A DNA stretch of 64,000 nt from Sinohyriopsis cumingii. Taxonomy: Eukaryota > Mollusca > Bivalvia > Unionida > Unionidae. Below the pieces are notes generated by a model that saw only the letters and a list, made by a program, of their open reading frames with translations, ran no database searches and was not told the DNA's origin. Shown here piece after piece: positions 43,001-58,000 of the stretch. How positions within the stretch are numbered: the stretch's first letter is position 1; every line of letters begins with the position of its first letter. Made by a program: the position numbers and the translations under genes. The stretch is taken from contig CM068839.1 in the NCBI GenBank assembly GCA_028554795.2, forward strand, positions 88,371,540-88,435,539, written 5' to 3'.

Positions 43001-46000
43001 TACATTGTATAATCACTGCACACTGTATAATCATTGGACATTATATACTCATTACACACTGAATACTCATTATACATTGTGTATTCACTGAGCATTATAT
43101 ACTCCCTGCACTTTGTATACTCATTACACACTGAATACTCATTATACATGGTGTATTCACTGAGCATTATATACTCCCTGCACTTTGTATACTCATTACA
43201 CAAAGAAATTTGTGTACTCATTACACAAAAAACAGTCATTATACATTGTATACTCATTGCATATTGTATACTCACTGCACTTTGTATACTCATTACACAA
43301 TGAATACTCATTATACATTGTATACTCATTGCATATTGTATACTCATTATACATTGTATACTCATTGCATATTGTATACTCACTGCACTTTGTATACTCA
43401 TTATACATTGTATACTCATTATACATTGTATACTCATTGCATATTGTATACTCATTATACATTGTATACTCATTATACATTTTATACTCATTGCACATTG
43501 TACACTCAATGCACATTGTACACTCAATGCACATTGTATCCTCGCTTCAGACTGTATACTCATTACATGTTGTATATTCATTACAGGGCAATGAAATGAA
43601 AACAAACCAAAAATGTACTGAGGTTATTAAAATTGATTTTCAATTAAATATTCTTTGTTAAAATATATGAAATGCTGGAGATCGTGTTTTCATTAATAGT
43701 ACGCATAATATAGTTATCAAATGTAGGAAACTGTAGCAAATGCTAGAGATATATTTGGTATGCAGGACATACCAAAATGCTTCAGACAGCCAAAAGGTGT
43801 CTATCAAGGGGGTAATTTGGTATACCTTTTCACTCTCTGAGTCTAATGCGGATGTTGCCTCATCCAACAAGAGGATCTTCGGATTTCTAATTAGGGCTCT
43901 GGCTATTGCGATTCTCTGTTTCTGTCCACCACTGAGTTGTGTCCCCTTACGACCCACATTTGTCTCATAGCCCTAGAACAGGAAGAATACTGTCATTTAA
44001 TTCAGATAATTGCAGCGATATAAAATAATCTGGTCCCAACAAATAAGAAAGCGACTGATGGTATGTTTTCTCAATCTAGCAAATCAAATAAAAGTTCTGA
44101 AATTGCATCAACATATGTACCAACTGAGATATTCATTGTCGTTTTGAAGGAATGTGTTTCTTTAACAATATGTGTCTATAACTTATGGGATTTTATATAT
44201 TTTTGATCTAATTTTTAAAATATAAATTTTACAGACATTTTGACATCTTAACCTTTTATGTTGCATTATTTCACGAGGTGAAATAGTAGAAGAAATAAAT
44301 ATAATTAACTAGCCGATGACACACATGTTATGCTGACATTTAGAATTCTGTCAGCTAGGCAAAATCAGATAAAATTATTCATTCACATGTATTAAACTGC
44401 ATCATCATCATAATCATCTTGATCAGTATCTGCAGTTGTCATGTGGTCAATAAAATGATTTAAATCAAGAGCACTTGCATCATTTAAAAACTACCATAGT
44501 TGGCTTAGCACAAACAGCAACTGATTAATTTATTGTTTTCTTTAAATTAAAAATGAACCCAGAAAAAAAGTGGTAACAGGTTGCCGTGCAAACAATAGAT
44601 TCAATACAGGGTCAAGATTCATAAATGATTTTGATTTAATATGGAAATAAACTAAAGTCATACCATTGGAAGAGAATTAATAAAGTTATGAATGTTGGCA
44701 CTTCTGGCTGCCTGTATAATCTCCTCCATTGTCACAACACGGTCATTATCTCCGTACGCGATGTTCTCTGTGATGCTAGCATCAAATAGGGTTGGCTCCT
44801 GGGAGACCACACTGATCTGTGACCGTAGCCACTGGAGGTTCAGGCTTTTGACATCATATCTATCTGCAAGCTATAAGGACAAATAATAGAATCTTGCTAA
44901 TTTAACCACTTATGTAACACAGAAGCATGTTTCTTTGACTTTTTCTATCAGCCATTGCCTTCTTTTCATTATGACTTTATGTACCATGCAGGATGCTAAT
45001 ATTTTGTCCCTTAATCATGCCCGTGTTACTAGTAATCATATCTTTGTTACCATTAATCATACCCATATTATCATTAACCATGCTTGTGTTACCATTAACC
45101 TTGTCTGTGTTATCATTAACCATGCTTGTGTTACCATTAACCTTGTCTGTGTTATCATTAACCATGCTTGTGTTACCATTAACCTTGTCTGTGTTATCAT
45201 TAACCATGCTTGTGTTACCATTAACCTTGTCTGTGTTATCATTAACCATGCTTGTGTTACCATTAACCTTGTCCATGTTATCATTAACCATGCTTGTGTT
45301 ACCATTAACCTTGTCTGTGTTATCATTAACCATGCTTGAGTTACCATTAACCTTGTCCATGTTATCATTAACCATGCTTGTGTTACCAATTAACCTTGTC
45401 CATGTTACCATTAACCTTGTCTGTGTTATCATTAACCTTGTCCATGTTATCATTAACCTTGTCAGTGTTACCATTAACCTGGTCTGTGTTACCATTAACC
45501 TTGTCTGTGTTATCATTAACCATGCTTGTGTTACCATTAACCTTGTCTGTGTTATCATTAACCATGCTTGTGTTACCATTAACCTTGTCTGTGTTATCAT
45601 TAACCATGCTTGAGTTACCATTAACCTTGTCTGTGTTATCATTAACCATGCTTGTGTTACCATTAACCTTGTCTGTGTTATCATTAACCATGCTTGAGTT
45701 ACCATTAACCTTGTCTGTGTTATCATTAACTATGCTTGTGTTACCATTAACCTTGTCCATGTTATCATTAACCATGCTTGTGTTACCATTAACCTTGTCT
45801 GTGTTATCATTAACCATGCTTGAGTTACCATTAACCTTGTCCATGTTATCATTAACCATGCTTGTGTTACCAATTAACCTTGTCCATGTTACCATTAACC
45901 TTGTCTGTGTTATCATTAACCTTGTCCATGTTATCATTAACCTTGTCAGTGTTACCATTAACCTGGTCTGTGTTACCATTAACCTTGTCTGTGTTATCAT

Positions 46001-49000
46001 TAACCATGCTTGTGTTACCATTAACCTTGTCTGTGTTATCATTAACCATGCTTGTGTTACCATTAACCTTGTCTGTGTTATCATTAACCATGCTTGAGTT
46101 ACCATTAACCTTGTCTGTGTTATCATTAACCATGCTTGTGTTACCATTAACCTTGTCTGTGTTATCATTAACCATGCTTGAGTTACCATTAACCTTGTCT
46201 GTGTTATCATTAACTATGCTTGTGTTACCATTAATCTTGTCTGTGTTATCATTAACCATGCTTGTATTACCATTAACCTTGTCTGTGTTATCATTAACCA
46301 TGCTTGAGTTACCATTAACCTTGTCCATGTTATCATTAACCATGCTTGTGTTACCAATTAACCTTGTCCATGTTACCATTAACCTTGTCTGTGTTATCAT
46401 TAACCTTGTCCATGTTATCATTAACCTTGTCAGTGTTACCATTAACCTTGTCTGTGTTAATATTAACCTTGTCTGTGTTGTCATTAACCCTGCATGTGTT
46501 AATATTAATCATGTCTACCTATCTTATATTTTTTTCTGGAAGCCTCGGTAGCTCAGTGTTTTAGTGTGCTGGACTCATATACAGAGTTTTTGGTTCAAAT
46601 CCTACCCTGACCAGCCCGAATAAGATGCTGTGGCATGTCTCTATACAAGACATTTTAGAACCCAAAGTCTTGGCACATATTAGGCTTTCATGTGCTGATG
46701 TGCATTACACTTCAATTTATCAATAAATCATCAATCAACTGAAATTTTGACATGACGGGCATTTATTACAGAAGTAGCTTTGTTTTTTTACATTTACATG
46801 TACTGCTCTAGCTGATCAAAACAACGACCTGTGAAGTAATATTTCCTATGGAGTCTTGATTAAGCATCAAACTGTTAGATCTTTGGAAACGTCACTGATC
46901 CATATATATGGCAGGTTGTCTTATCTGTGGTCTTGAAAAATTGAGGTATAGAATGGGCACATTGGGGTTTCTAATTTACAAATGAAGTTGTATGGAAGTC
47001 TTTGGAAAGTTGTGGTAAACTTATGACTTCTATTGGGAATCACGCCAGAGTCTGACAACCGCTTGGTCAAGTAAAGACCCCTGGCTTGTAACAAGAAAAT
47101 TTCTGGTGTATGTGTGTTTGTCTAATGTGATTTGAATTCGTACACTGTCCAAGTCATACCAAAGACTTATACAAATTATACTAGCAGCTGCCTCACCTGG
47201 CACTCAGTATTAAGAGGTTAATTTTAGGACTGGTCGGTCTGGTGTCAGGATAATGTGACTGGGTGAGATATGTTGTTAAATGTCTGCGGCATAATGTCCC
47301 AGAGCTAGACAATTGCCAAACTGCAGACATCATAGCGATATGACTGAAAAATTGTTAATGCTATGTTAAAACTCTAAATCACACATACACACACACACAC
47401 TATGTGATCAACCTAGCTATTGTAATGACTAACATTTTCCAAACCTAATACACCATCTTAGAGTCTAAGTGTCTCATTATTCATGCACTGTCACAGCCAG
47501 TAGCTACTAGCACTCGGTACCGCTGCTATACTCAATACATTCTGCCTTTGTTTGTCACACACAAAATTTTGAGATATTGACTTTACCATTCCAGTAACAA
47601 AAACATATTTGGCATATTCCTACCACTTTTCCACCTGTCGGGTCATAGAATCTTTCGATGAGGCTGACTGTGGTACTCTTTCCGCACCCACTGGTCCCTA
47701 CTAGAGCTAGAATTTCCCCTGGTTTTACATCAAAACTAATTTCATTAAGGATTTTGGCATCTGGTCTTGCTGGGTAATGGAAGCTGACTTTCTTAAACTC
47801 AATTGCACCAGAGAAAGACATCTAAAGAAGAGAACAAAACATGTTTATAGAAGTAAAATGTTGGACTTCATAACAAATTAGATTGGATTGAAAAATTATC
47901 CAAATAAAATAGCAGGCAGCCATTTTACGAAAAAAAACTGGAACTTGCTGACCACAAGGCATGCAAGTCGATTATTCACACAAATCATCTTTACGGCTTA
48001 CAAAAATTGTACTCCATGCTTCTATAGTGATATGTGGATTATACAAAGAGGTAAAAGAGCAATACAAGAAAAGATTTTACCGAACATTTCCGCAAGGATC
48101 AAATTTCCTGACTTTGTTACACCAATATGGGAATCAATTTTGACTAGTTAAATTTGACTGACTGCAGATTTAGTGAGGTTAAGATGACCAACAGGATTTA
48201 TTTTAGCAATTTCACTCCTGAGACCGCTAAATCGCTAAAATTTTCACATGTCTTATGATTTCTTCTGTACAGTATATGGAACAGAATTCATATTGTATCA
48301 GGACTCTGTAGTGTAATGTGTTCAAAGAGACATTTGTCTTCATTTTTCTAGTTTGGTCCTGCGAAATGAAAGAGTAGATAATGAATGGATTGATTACCTG
48401 GACAATTAACACAATATGTGCACCATGTATTAAAAAGATGTACTGAACAGTGTAAGAGTTAAGGTCCAGAAACAAATATACTTAGAGACAGATGAAAAGA
48501 CAAATTATGGACAGCCAGCTAAACAGATCTCTTTATTCCTCCTCCTAATAATATCGGTGGACAAGAACAACATCATCAAATACTTACAGATGTTCTGCCA
48601 TCAGTACTGGCTGTGTCAATTGCAGGAACCCTGTCTATAATGGCAAAGAGTCTGGCAGTAGCCAGTTTGGCTTTGTTGAAATCTTGTGATGATGCGGCAT
48701 TTCTTCCTATACTCATCCCTCCAAATATGATTGCTGCGAACACCCTGGAGATAAGTGGACAAAAAGTATTACGTTTAGGAGATTATAGTTATGCAAAAAC
48801 TTAATATAATAATTAACAACAAAATGAAATATACACATACACTGTGCTCTGTAAAGAACATAATTTAGCTCCCTTGTGTGGAAATAATGCTATTTATCTT
48901 AAATTTGATAAAGTCAAACCACTTAATGTATCACATAATCATCTAAAGCAGTTTTGACTTTCTTAAGTGATTTAGGTATTGGACATTAAAATCTGGTGGT

Positions 49001-52000
49001 ATCATGTCTGTGGTTATCCTTAGTGCTCAAATACATTTTTAAATATTATCATCGCCTAATAATATGAGAAATTTATTCCAAGGCTAGCAAGCAGTCTTGG
49101 ACATTATCAAATTCCAGTCCTCTCATCTCCCCCAAGACTGCAGACAGTCACTAAGTTATTCAATATTTTATATAATATTTCCAATGACATTTCATTTGTC
49201 CAAGCATGAAAACATAAGATACTGAGCTTTTGGCAGATGGTCTGAGGATCATGTGGAGCTTTTCCAGTAACACCCACCAGTGTTGTTATATCATTGAAAT
49301 TTGTCCAATTCATTTGACAAGGCAATACGAATCGATGAGACTGACAAAGGTAACTATCCAAACAATGATGTCTGACGTTTCCTGAATTGAAGATGGTTTG
49401 AAGCAACCGTTTGTTTCAGATGAGTTTCGTTTGTTCTTTGGAAAATCTGAAATAATTGTTGCATGTGAAACAACTCTGTCTAGAACCTGCAATGAGATTC
49501 TGTTGGGAAGACCTCAATAGTATTTATAGATAGGGATGCACTGCCGAGGGTCCCAAATAGGTATCAAGTTGTGCACCATGCAGGAAGATAAAAGATTTTG
49601 CTTACCAGAGTGTTTTCATGTTGAGACTGGATCTTTCATTTTAGCTAAACAATGTTTACAAGTAAAGAAAGACCTATTTTGGACTAAGTAGAAAATGGGG
49701 TTGCGGGGAGTTGACTCAATCCACACACTCACCTCAAAATCACAAAGATGAATTGAAATTCAGTTTCCTATTCTTGTACATAATTACAAACAAAAGATCT
49801 GTAAGTCTAATTAAGCGTGACAATATAGTGACAATCGGTATGTAAACCTATTCATATCAAAGCCCATGGGTAAAGCCTAAAGTCATGCCCGCACATTTCA
49901 TTTAACCAGATACTGGTTACGCAGAAATAAAAAGTGAGTTCTAAATATGAAACTATTCATGTACTGAGAATCAAGACAAATACCCAATCATGTCCTGGAA
50001 TTTACTGATGAAACGCATGCTGATGTACTTGCAAAGCTTAACATGAAACACTTGGGTGGCATATTCCCAACTAGTGGTATATCAGACATATTCCCAACCC
50101 TTATGAAAAAGGTTTTCATCTTTTAGAAACTTGTTTCATCAATCCATTTAGTTATTCCTCAAAACACAGCAAAGTTATCCCAAATCAACAAATTAACCTT
50201 GTTTTATCCCAAGTGTTGGAGTATATCTTAGACTGTGCATATAATGACATCGTATTAATCCTGCAATATTGTTGGACAGACACGATAATGCCCAGACAAA
50301 AAATAAGGATCCGTTGGAATGATGTTTACTGTGTCTTTATTAGCCACATCTTACAAACTTGATATATACAACATTTCTTACCTGAAAACGTAGTTGAAAG
50401 TCAAATTCTCATTCTGTACAAGATAAGCTCCATAGGTAAAGGCAGCAGCATAAGCGAAGAAAACGATTCCGTTAGACATGGCAAAAAAGAAACCAGCTAC
50501 AAAAGCCCTCCTTATTCCTTGGCTGTAAAGGAAAATTTAAAAACAAAAGTTTATTTTCCTTTGATCTGGTGAATTTCAATGGGGTCATATTTTTTTACAT
50601 TTACGGCCTGTGTTTGTAGTTTAAGAATACTGAAATTTTGCTGTAATTAAACCTCCATCACAAGCATAAAATTTGCCAGAATTTCGTACGTGAAACTGAG
50701 TGCAGAATACTTTGTGAATACTGTCATGCAATGACATGTGCATTATAAATTTAATTAATTTGCTAAAAGTGTCTATTACAAAGTACAGCATATGCTAAAT
50801 TTCAATACTATTTGATGACACCAAAGTTATTAAAATTCACAGCAAGATATGGAACAAATACGAATACATCTATATCTCCACGATTGATATTCTAAGTCAC
50901 AAAATGTTTGTATCAGTAACGGGATGAAACAAACTATCTTTCACCTATTGTCCAATGATGTTATTACAGAAACATTGTGCCAAAAACACTTTCACTGTGA
51001 TATTACATGTGACAACAAATGCGATTTCAGTCTAGTTTAATGTATATATTTATATCCTTTCATTTGTGTATAATTAATAGAAAATTAAGGTAAGAAGATC
51101 AACTATTTGACTTTCTTTTTAAACTTCTCTGAAAACAGTTCTCATTATAGCATATATTTTGTATGCTATACGTTTGAGGATACACGCATGCGCTGATCAT
51201 CCAAACTAGTAAATAGGCATGGAAGCTGTGTTAATCAAAGACTGGTTGCAGCATCAATCGAAATCAAAGTACCTGGAACAAAAACATTTTCGAAAATGGT
51301 GGTCATTGAGGTTTCTAAACTTTAGTCATTACAACATGGTGTGTGTTAGTATATTGGGGAAGAGATAAACTGAATCCTGTACTACTTACTTGCTATTTTA
51401 ACGTTTCTATCTCTTTTCTTGCATTTGTCATCAGTCTAACGTGAAATTTTCTCTTTCAATTAGTAACTCGAGGACTAGAGTGAAAACAAACACTCTGGTG
51501 CGCTGTCAAAGGAAGGTCGAATGGAATAAAGGATGAATCAGCACCAAAAGGAGGCTTTCATGATATGATTCTAAGAGGAATTATTAATACTGGCTCAATA
51601 TGATTCAATTGACAACGATAATACTTGTATGTCACTTCTAGCTGGTGTTAAATAAAGAAGGAAGCTACTGTCTTTAAGGTAAGATTCTAGAAAAAAGCCT
51701 CACTCAGAAGTTCATTATGAAACATTGATAACGAAAATTGTACACATGAAAGTTTCCACCTAGAAACAAGTGAGCAAGAGACTGACTGCATCAATGGATT
51801 GATGTGCAGGACAGACCAACTTGGCAGTGAGGACTCCAGGGTAACCACCAACAGGTCGAGAAGATCACTGAACCATTATGATTATCACCACGGGGATCTA
51901 TCAGGACATACCGTGACGTCGACGTCCAGACCTTCTAAAGAACATGAGGCATTATTCTGAGGGTTGGGAGGGTGTAGGCGTGCAGTCAATATCATTTCAG

Positions 52001-55000
52001 ACTGAAGGAGTCAATCGTCCATGCACACTGTATGGGCCTTTTTGAGACATTAAGTGGTAGTTTATTGCTCAGCCTCGTTGCAAACAAGTCTACCATTGAT
52101 GTCACCCATGTGTGAAAAAGACTCTTTGCTACCAGCTGTTGCAGAGATCATTTTGTGAGGACTGTTTGCCCATGTTTGGACACGCAGTTTACTACAATAT
52201 TCATCTTGCATAGAATTTGGATGACTCTGAGACTAATACCCTCAGAATCTGTGCAAATTCGAAGACTTTCAAACACAAGAAAGGGGAATGAATGCCACAA
52301 CCAACATGATATCCATGAAGAGAGAAAAACATCTGCGTTTATGAGATTGATGAACCCATGCAGTTTAGAACAATGGCATACATTTCTATCTTGTTGATGT
52401 GCAGGAAAAAATTTTGTTCTGGGGTGTGTATTGGAACTACAGCTAGAAATCTGTCTTGATTTATCTAACAGCTGAGGTGGTGACAACAAAATATGGATCC
52501 CAATAGAATCTGGGTTGCAAGAGGTTGTATGTAAGGTCTATTTCCAGTAGAAGAAACTAGTGATGCCTCATATATGACTTTCCTGTGTAACTATCCAACG
52601 CTGCATTCAAGGTTCCCAGAACACAGAGTTAAAGGGTTTTTCTGTGGAATGGAAGGAGGGCATATGTAGGTAGGTACATATACCCTCCTTCCATTCCGCT
52701 ATAGGCCAATAAAGACTATCAAAATGTTCGCCCTTATGCTAACTAAGACAGACATCTCTATCTTGAAATGCTCTTCCAGAATAACCTTGTTGTATGTGAA
52801 AATCAACGATAAAGCAAAATTATCCCCGTCCATTACGTCCGACCTGGCCCCTGAAAAACACCCCAATCTAGTGCCTTCTAGGACGTTGGCAGGAAACAAA
52901 TCGACTTGAAAGGGTTGACAACTTCCGTTCTAAGGGATGATGCTGATGGAAGATATCACAAACTTCATTCTCTGGATTAATGTCAGACCCTTTAGCAAAT
53001 GAGGGGCGAGGTGTTTAAAAGGCACTCCGGTGGTTCTTTTGGAGTACATAAGAACTAATAGTTCAACATCCTATCTCAGCTGGCGTGAAGTGACGGGACT
53101 ATCTTTTCTGGTATCTCTACTTGGAGAAGTGATTGACAATCCCCGTTCGAAACCAATACAGATGAGTGGAATTCCATTTCCCTTTCCTTCTATAATGGAG
53201 CCAAATAATTTGAAGAAAGCCTTGCTTTTTCCACCCACCAATGGACCCAAGGGAAACACATCCATGGCAGACATTTTAGTCTCACCAAATTTCCCACAAC
53301 CAGCAGGGACTGAAATGGGTAACGATCCGGTTAGGTAATTAGAAATCCTGGTGCTGCCGGAAAAGAACACCCAGTGACTACCATTTGATGTCCTGCCAGG
53401 TGACTTGTTCTGGGTACCCAATTATCGGTGACGGACACTCTGTGACCTGCATCTGTCTTCTTGCTAGGTGACTGGCGCCTGATACCCAGAGTCCTCAGCC
53501 CTGAGGCCAACCAGGTGAAAAAGATCGCAGAGAGGAGTTTATATTTATGGAACTTGACTCAACGATCTTGATCCCATTAACAAGGAGAAAAAAACAGACC
53601 GCAATTCCTGGAACTTGATTGGGAATGACTGCGAATTACTTAAACCGAGAAGTAGCTTTGCTCCCTTCAGGGATAGGCAAGCTGGCAACTTTCTTGCAAT
53701 GTAAAATATTATTTATCCCTCCTAGGATCAGCTTATTAGTCATTTACTTATTACAGAGAAGTCCCTTTCATCCCTTGCTTGAACGGAGGGTGTTGACCAA
53801 AGAGGAAGAAGAGAAGAGGTTCCTTTTTCTGACATTCATGTATGCAAGTACAAATAATAATTCCAAACAAGCTGGATGGGTGTGCCATGTATGCAAGTAC
53901 AAATAATAATTCCAAACAAGCTAGATGGGTGTGCCATGTATGCAAGTACAAATAATAATTCCAAACAAGCTGGATGGGTGTGCCATGTATGCAAGTATAA
54001 ATAATAATTCCAAACAAGCTGGATGGGTGTGCCATGAAGTTTCTTCATGTTGTATTTCCCAACTTCTTGTGGAATCCTGAAAGGCTGGAAGAAAGTTACC
54101 AAAACCAACATGTGTAAAGGGTCATATGCACTCTAACACTGGTAATAACAACAATTACCAAAATACAGAAATAACATTTAACTAGCATTTGCAAAAAAAA
54201 TCATGAAAACGACAAATGGGACACTGATGGTTGAAAATAAATGCAAAGACTTAGAAGAAAAGTCAGCTGCAACACAAAAATGGATACAATTGATTGAAAA
54301 TATGACAAAAGACATTTTTATGAGCAAAACTTTTATTGCCCATGAGACCTGTCTTATATCGCACATATCAACTGACGAGTGCGTAACACATCGAATTTGG
54401 ATTATGTTTATTTTTGTTTCAGATCAATTACTAAATGAAAGAAAGAATTTGCACAGAGGACTGGAGGCTGGCGCCAGAAAATGAGATAGCAAATTAATAA
54501 TAGCAGCCAATCTAGAATTCCTATCATAACATACCTAAGCATGTAGTCAATGATCTTGCTATATCTCATTATGAAGGTCTCCTCTCTCGTTAATGACACA
54601 ACTGTCCTCATGTTATCAACAGACTCAGTGAAAATCTGGAATAGAACATAAACGTTCGTGATATCACAATTAAGCTTGTAAAATAAAATTAATTTTAGGT
54701 TAAACATTTATTTTCTACACTTTCATTAATGAAATCATGTGCACGTATATCATATGGACAGTACCCATCAACTGAAGATGCCAATCGTGAGATAGCAAAG
54801 GTTGAATGTATTCGGATAATATTAGCTCTTGTTTATGATGGTCATTTTCACCATATAGGACTGTATGTACTGAGTAGTACAATTTAGTTCTGTTAAAGCT
54901 ATGTAGAAAAACATGGATGTATGTATGTATCTATGTATGTATGTATGTTCAAAGACTCATGAGCACAAATCCATACTTATCTTTCTGGAGAATATAGTAG

Positions 55001-58000
55001 CAATTGACATAGGATTCGAAAGAATCTTGTAGAACGTTGGTGCAAAGTAAGCGTAAAATGATGAACTTACAGAGACTTTACATTATTACGACCCACCTTG
55101 AAAGTGGTAGGGTGGTTACCCTTATCTGTCCATCAAACGCTAGTTAAATTATGCATATATGTCATTTCAGGCAACAGATAGAGTGGCAGAAACAAACTTT
55201 TAATTAATATTTTATACATAATCATACTTAGGTGTCCCACTATGCTCCTTTCCGGCCTCTGGGGTTCTAACTCCAACAAATCCAGTTCAGGTTTGGATTT
55301 CATGAAGCCGAAACTTAACTTCAATTGTGAATCCAGAATTCTGATTACTTGCTATACAAGTCTGACATTAAATTGACCAATCAAATTCCTTAAATAGGGA
55401 CTAAAGTCTAAGACTCGTTGACAGTTTATGAAACTGAAGCCTGTTGTGATTTAGGTTCACGCTTATTATGAACATGAGAAGAAAGTGTATGTGGATTCTT
55501 AAAGTAGCTTTAACTATTTTTCATTCATATCGTTACGATGTCTGCAGTGTGACAGTTTATAGTGATGTCTAGCACTGGGGCATCATGCTGCAGTCATGTA
55601 GCATTATGTCCCACACCATCATATTATCGTGGTACCAGGCCAACCAGTCCTAACACTACCCTTTCAATGCTGAGCGCCAAGCCAGGCAACTGCTAGTTCC
55701 ATTTTATAAGTCTTTCGCATGACTCAGCCGGGGTTCAAACCCACGACCTCCTGCATCTGAGGTGGTCAATCTAACCACAAGGCCAACCAGGCGGTCTCCT
55801 CTCAGAATTGGAGGAAAATGGGAAATATTAAGAAGATAACTCCAGATGGTTTGCACCAACGATGAAGAAAACATTTGCTCTGTTTAAGACCTATACTCAT
55901 GCTATGAGTTAAAGGCTGACTATTGTAACACCACTGTCATATTTGTAGATATAGCTAACTGGTCTTCAAATACAGAAATGCAAAATGTAATAACACTTTT
56001 CAGTCTATTTCTATTTAAAAGCTAAATAGTCAATTTGATAATAGCGTTACAAATATTGACACATCTTTATTGAAAGTAAGCAAGATTCCATTTCTGAATT
56101 ACAGCATAACAAAAAGGAAGTCTTTCCCAATATTCATAATCTGCAAACTAATATGGTTGCTGTGGTTATAAAGTAATCAATGAATTTATCAAAGTTTCAG
56201 AATGTATTCATTTGTCTGCAGTTGAGACACTAATTTTGTGTTTGACAGTGGAGTGATTTGAAGCAATTTGCATCCTGCAGCAATTAAGCTTACACAGAAT
56301 AAAAAGGTATCAATGATCCTTGCAATTGCTAGGATTGCTAACAGTCAAATGCTGTATCATGCCTGACTTAGTTATGAAAAAGCATTGTGGCATTTCAAAG
56401 ATTTCTGGAGTATTTGTTTCAAATTTGTGAAATGACTAGGATCTTGTATATAGATACATTCTCACTTGCCAGAACATTTCTCTTGTAATTGAGGTGTTAG
56501 ATAAGGGAATGGGTTATCACCCTTACTGTTTGCGATATCCCAAAGTGATCTGAGTGACTATATGCCAAAATACTAAACTTTCTTACCATTAGTTGGTAAC
56601 ATTTTACACGAAGCACATTACAATAATTGAGGTGCCCTTGAAATTATTTTAAATCATACTTGCAGATGATACAAGTTATATTTGTGGAATCTGCAGACCA
56701 TGTTCTAATAGTCTTAAACTGTATGTTGGAATATAAAAATACATGGAAATTATGAAAAATAAATAAACAACCCAAAGTTTTCATATTTTTGAAAACAATG
56801 CTAAGAAATGTTTGTAATTTTAGATATCTAATTTTGTATGTTGATGCATACGATTTTGTTTCCTTGGGTATCATTTTTTTAAAACTTTAATGGCAAATTT
56901 CATAGAGAAAAGGCTTGTTTACTTCGGCAAACTAGACAGGGTGCTTTGTGTAGTAGGTAAATATAGGATGTTTGAATTATCTATTGATATGCAACAATGT
57001 GTATTTCATGTTATGGGTTTGTTTATATTCTCATATATTTCAAAAGCATGGAAGTTTGAGAATTTTAAAATTATTTAGCAAAAATGTCTTGAACTGTAAA
57101 AACAGTACACTAGGTATATAATTCTTGGAGAGTTATGATCATTTCAATTTATGTTATTGTATAAAAGGATTGTATACTTTTCAGATAAAGTATTAATGGA
57201 CTAAACAGAAAATGAACTATGTATTACGTTTTATTCAGTATTGGTGCAGGAATTAGGTAGATGGTACTTATAAGCATCTATGATGACATCGTGTAAGAAA
57301 TCTGTATATGAGAATAGACTATTGAACATATTAGATTAACAAGCTTTTCACAGTTTAGAATGTATACAACCAGCAGCAGAACATTGACTTAAAGATCGGT
57401 TGAAACCGTAATGATTACATATAATCCAATTATCATCTACTATAGAATGTTTAAATCTGAATTTAATTTTGAAGAGAACATCACTACAAAACCATGTAAG
57501 CTAAGACATTACTTTTGAAAATTAAGAAGAAACCATAGATTACTGATGTGCTAGGTTATTGATGCTTCTTACGAACAGTTTCAATTGTACACATCAGGTC
57601 AACTGGTGACATATATCGCTATCTTAACTTTGTGTACTTTACGTTTTTTAACAATGCAATAAAATATGTTATACCAAAGAGTTTCTATTCACACTCAACT
57701 TCTAACAAATTAAGAATTATTACAATACGACGAATATAAATAAACTCTCTTTTGGAATTAAATAAAGTCTTTCAAAACTAAATAAATTCAGCATGTTCAT
57801 ACGTAAGAAACTGTGTACGTAAGTTTTAGTTTTCGTATTATCAGCAGTTTGGCCTGTCTCTGACCTTCTATCAAACTTCTACTTCAAAATACATTACTCT
57901 AACATTGTTTACTCTGTTTAAAATTATAGATTTCTAGTTAAAGATGTTATGCAGTGTTCACATACTAGGCCCAATATAATGTCCTTAAGATGGCATCTAT

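Noticed and set aside
42894..43661. ORFs of 112-213 codons with [10 protein letters not shown] repeats
   Set aside because: Artefacts of the 18-bp minisatellite in an intron; they are open on both strands.
44977..46564. Long ORFs (up to 275 codons) on both strands and several frames
   Set aside because: They arise from a 21-bp repeat (a multiple of 3) lacking stops. They lie wholly in an intron and exist in both orientations, so they are not genes.
46542..46615. Possible tRNA gene
   Set aside because: A and B boxes are present but the cloverleaf is imperfect and it continues into a SINE body and tail. The same applies to the heads at 30.25, 38.74 and 55.8 kb.
47888..48151. Overlapping plus-strand ORFs next to ABCB exon 8
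   Set aside because: Short, AT-driven and intronic, without motif support.
51780..52490. Tc1/mariner transposase
   Set aside because: I looked for the DDE blocks of Tc1/mariner in all frames and found none.
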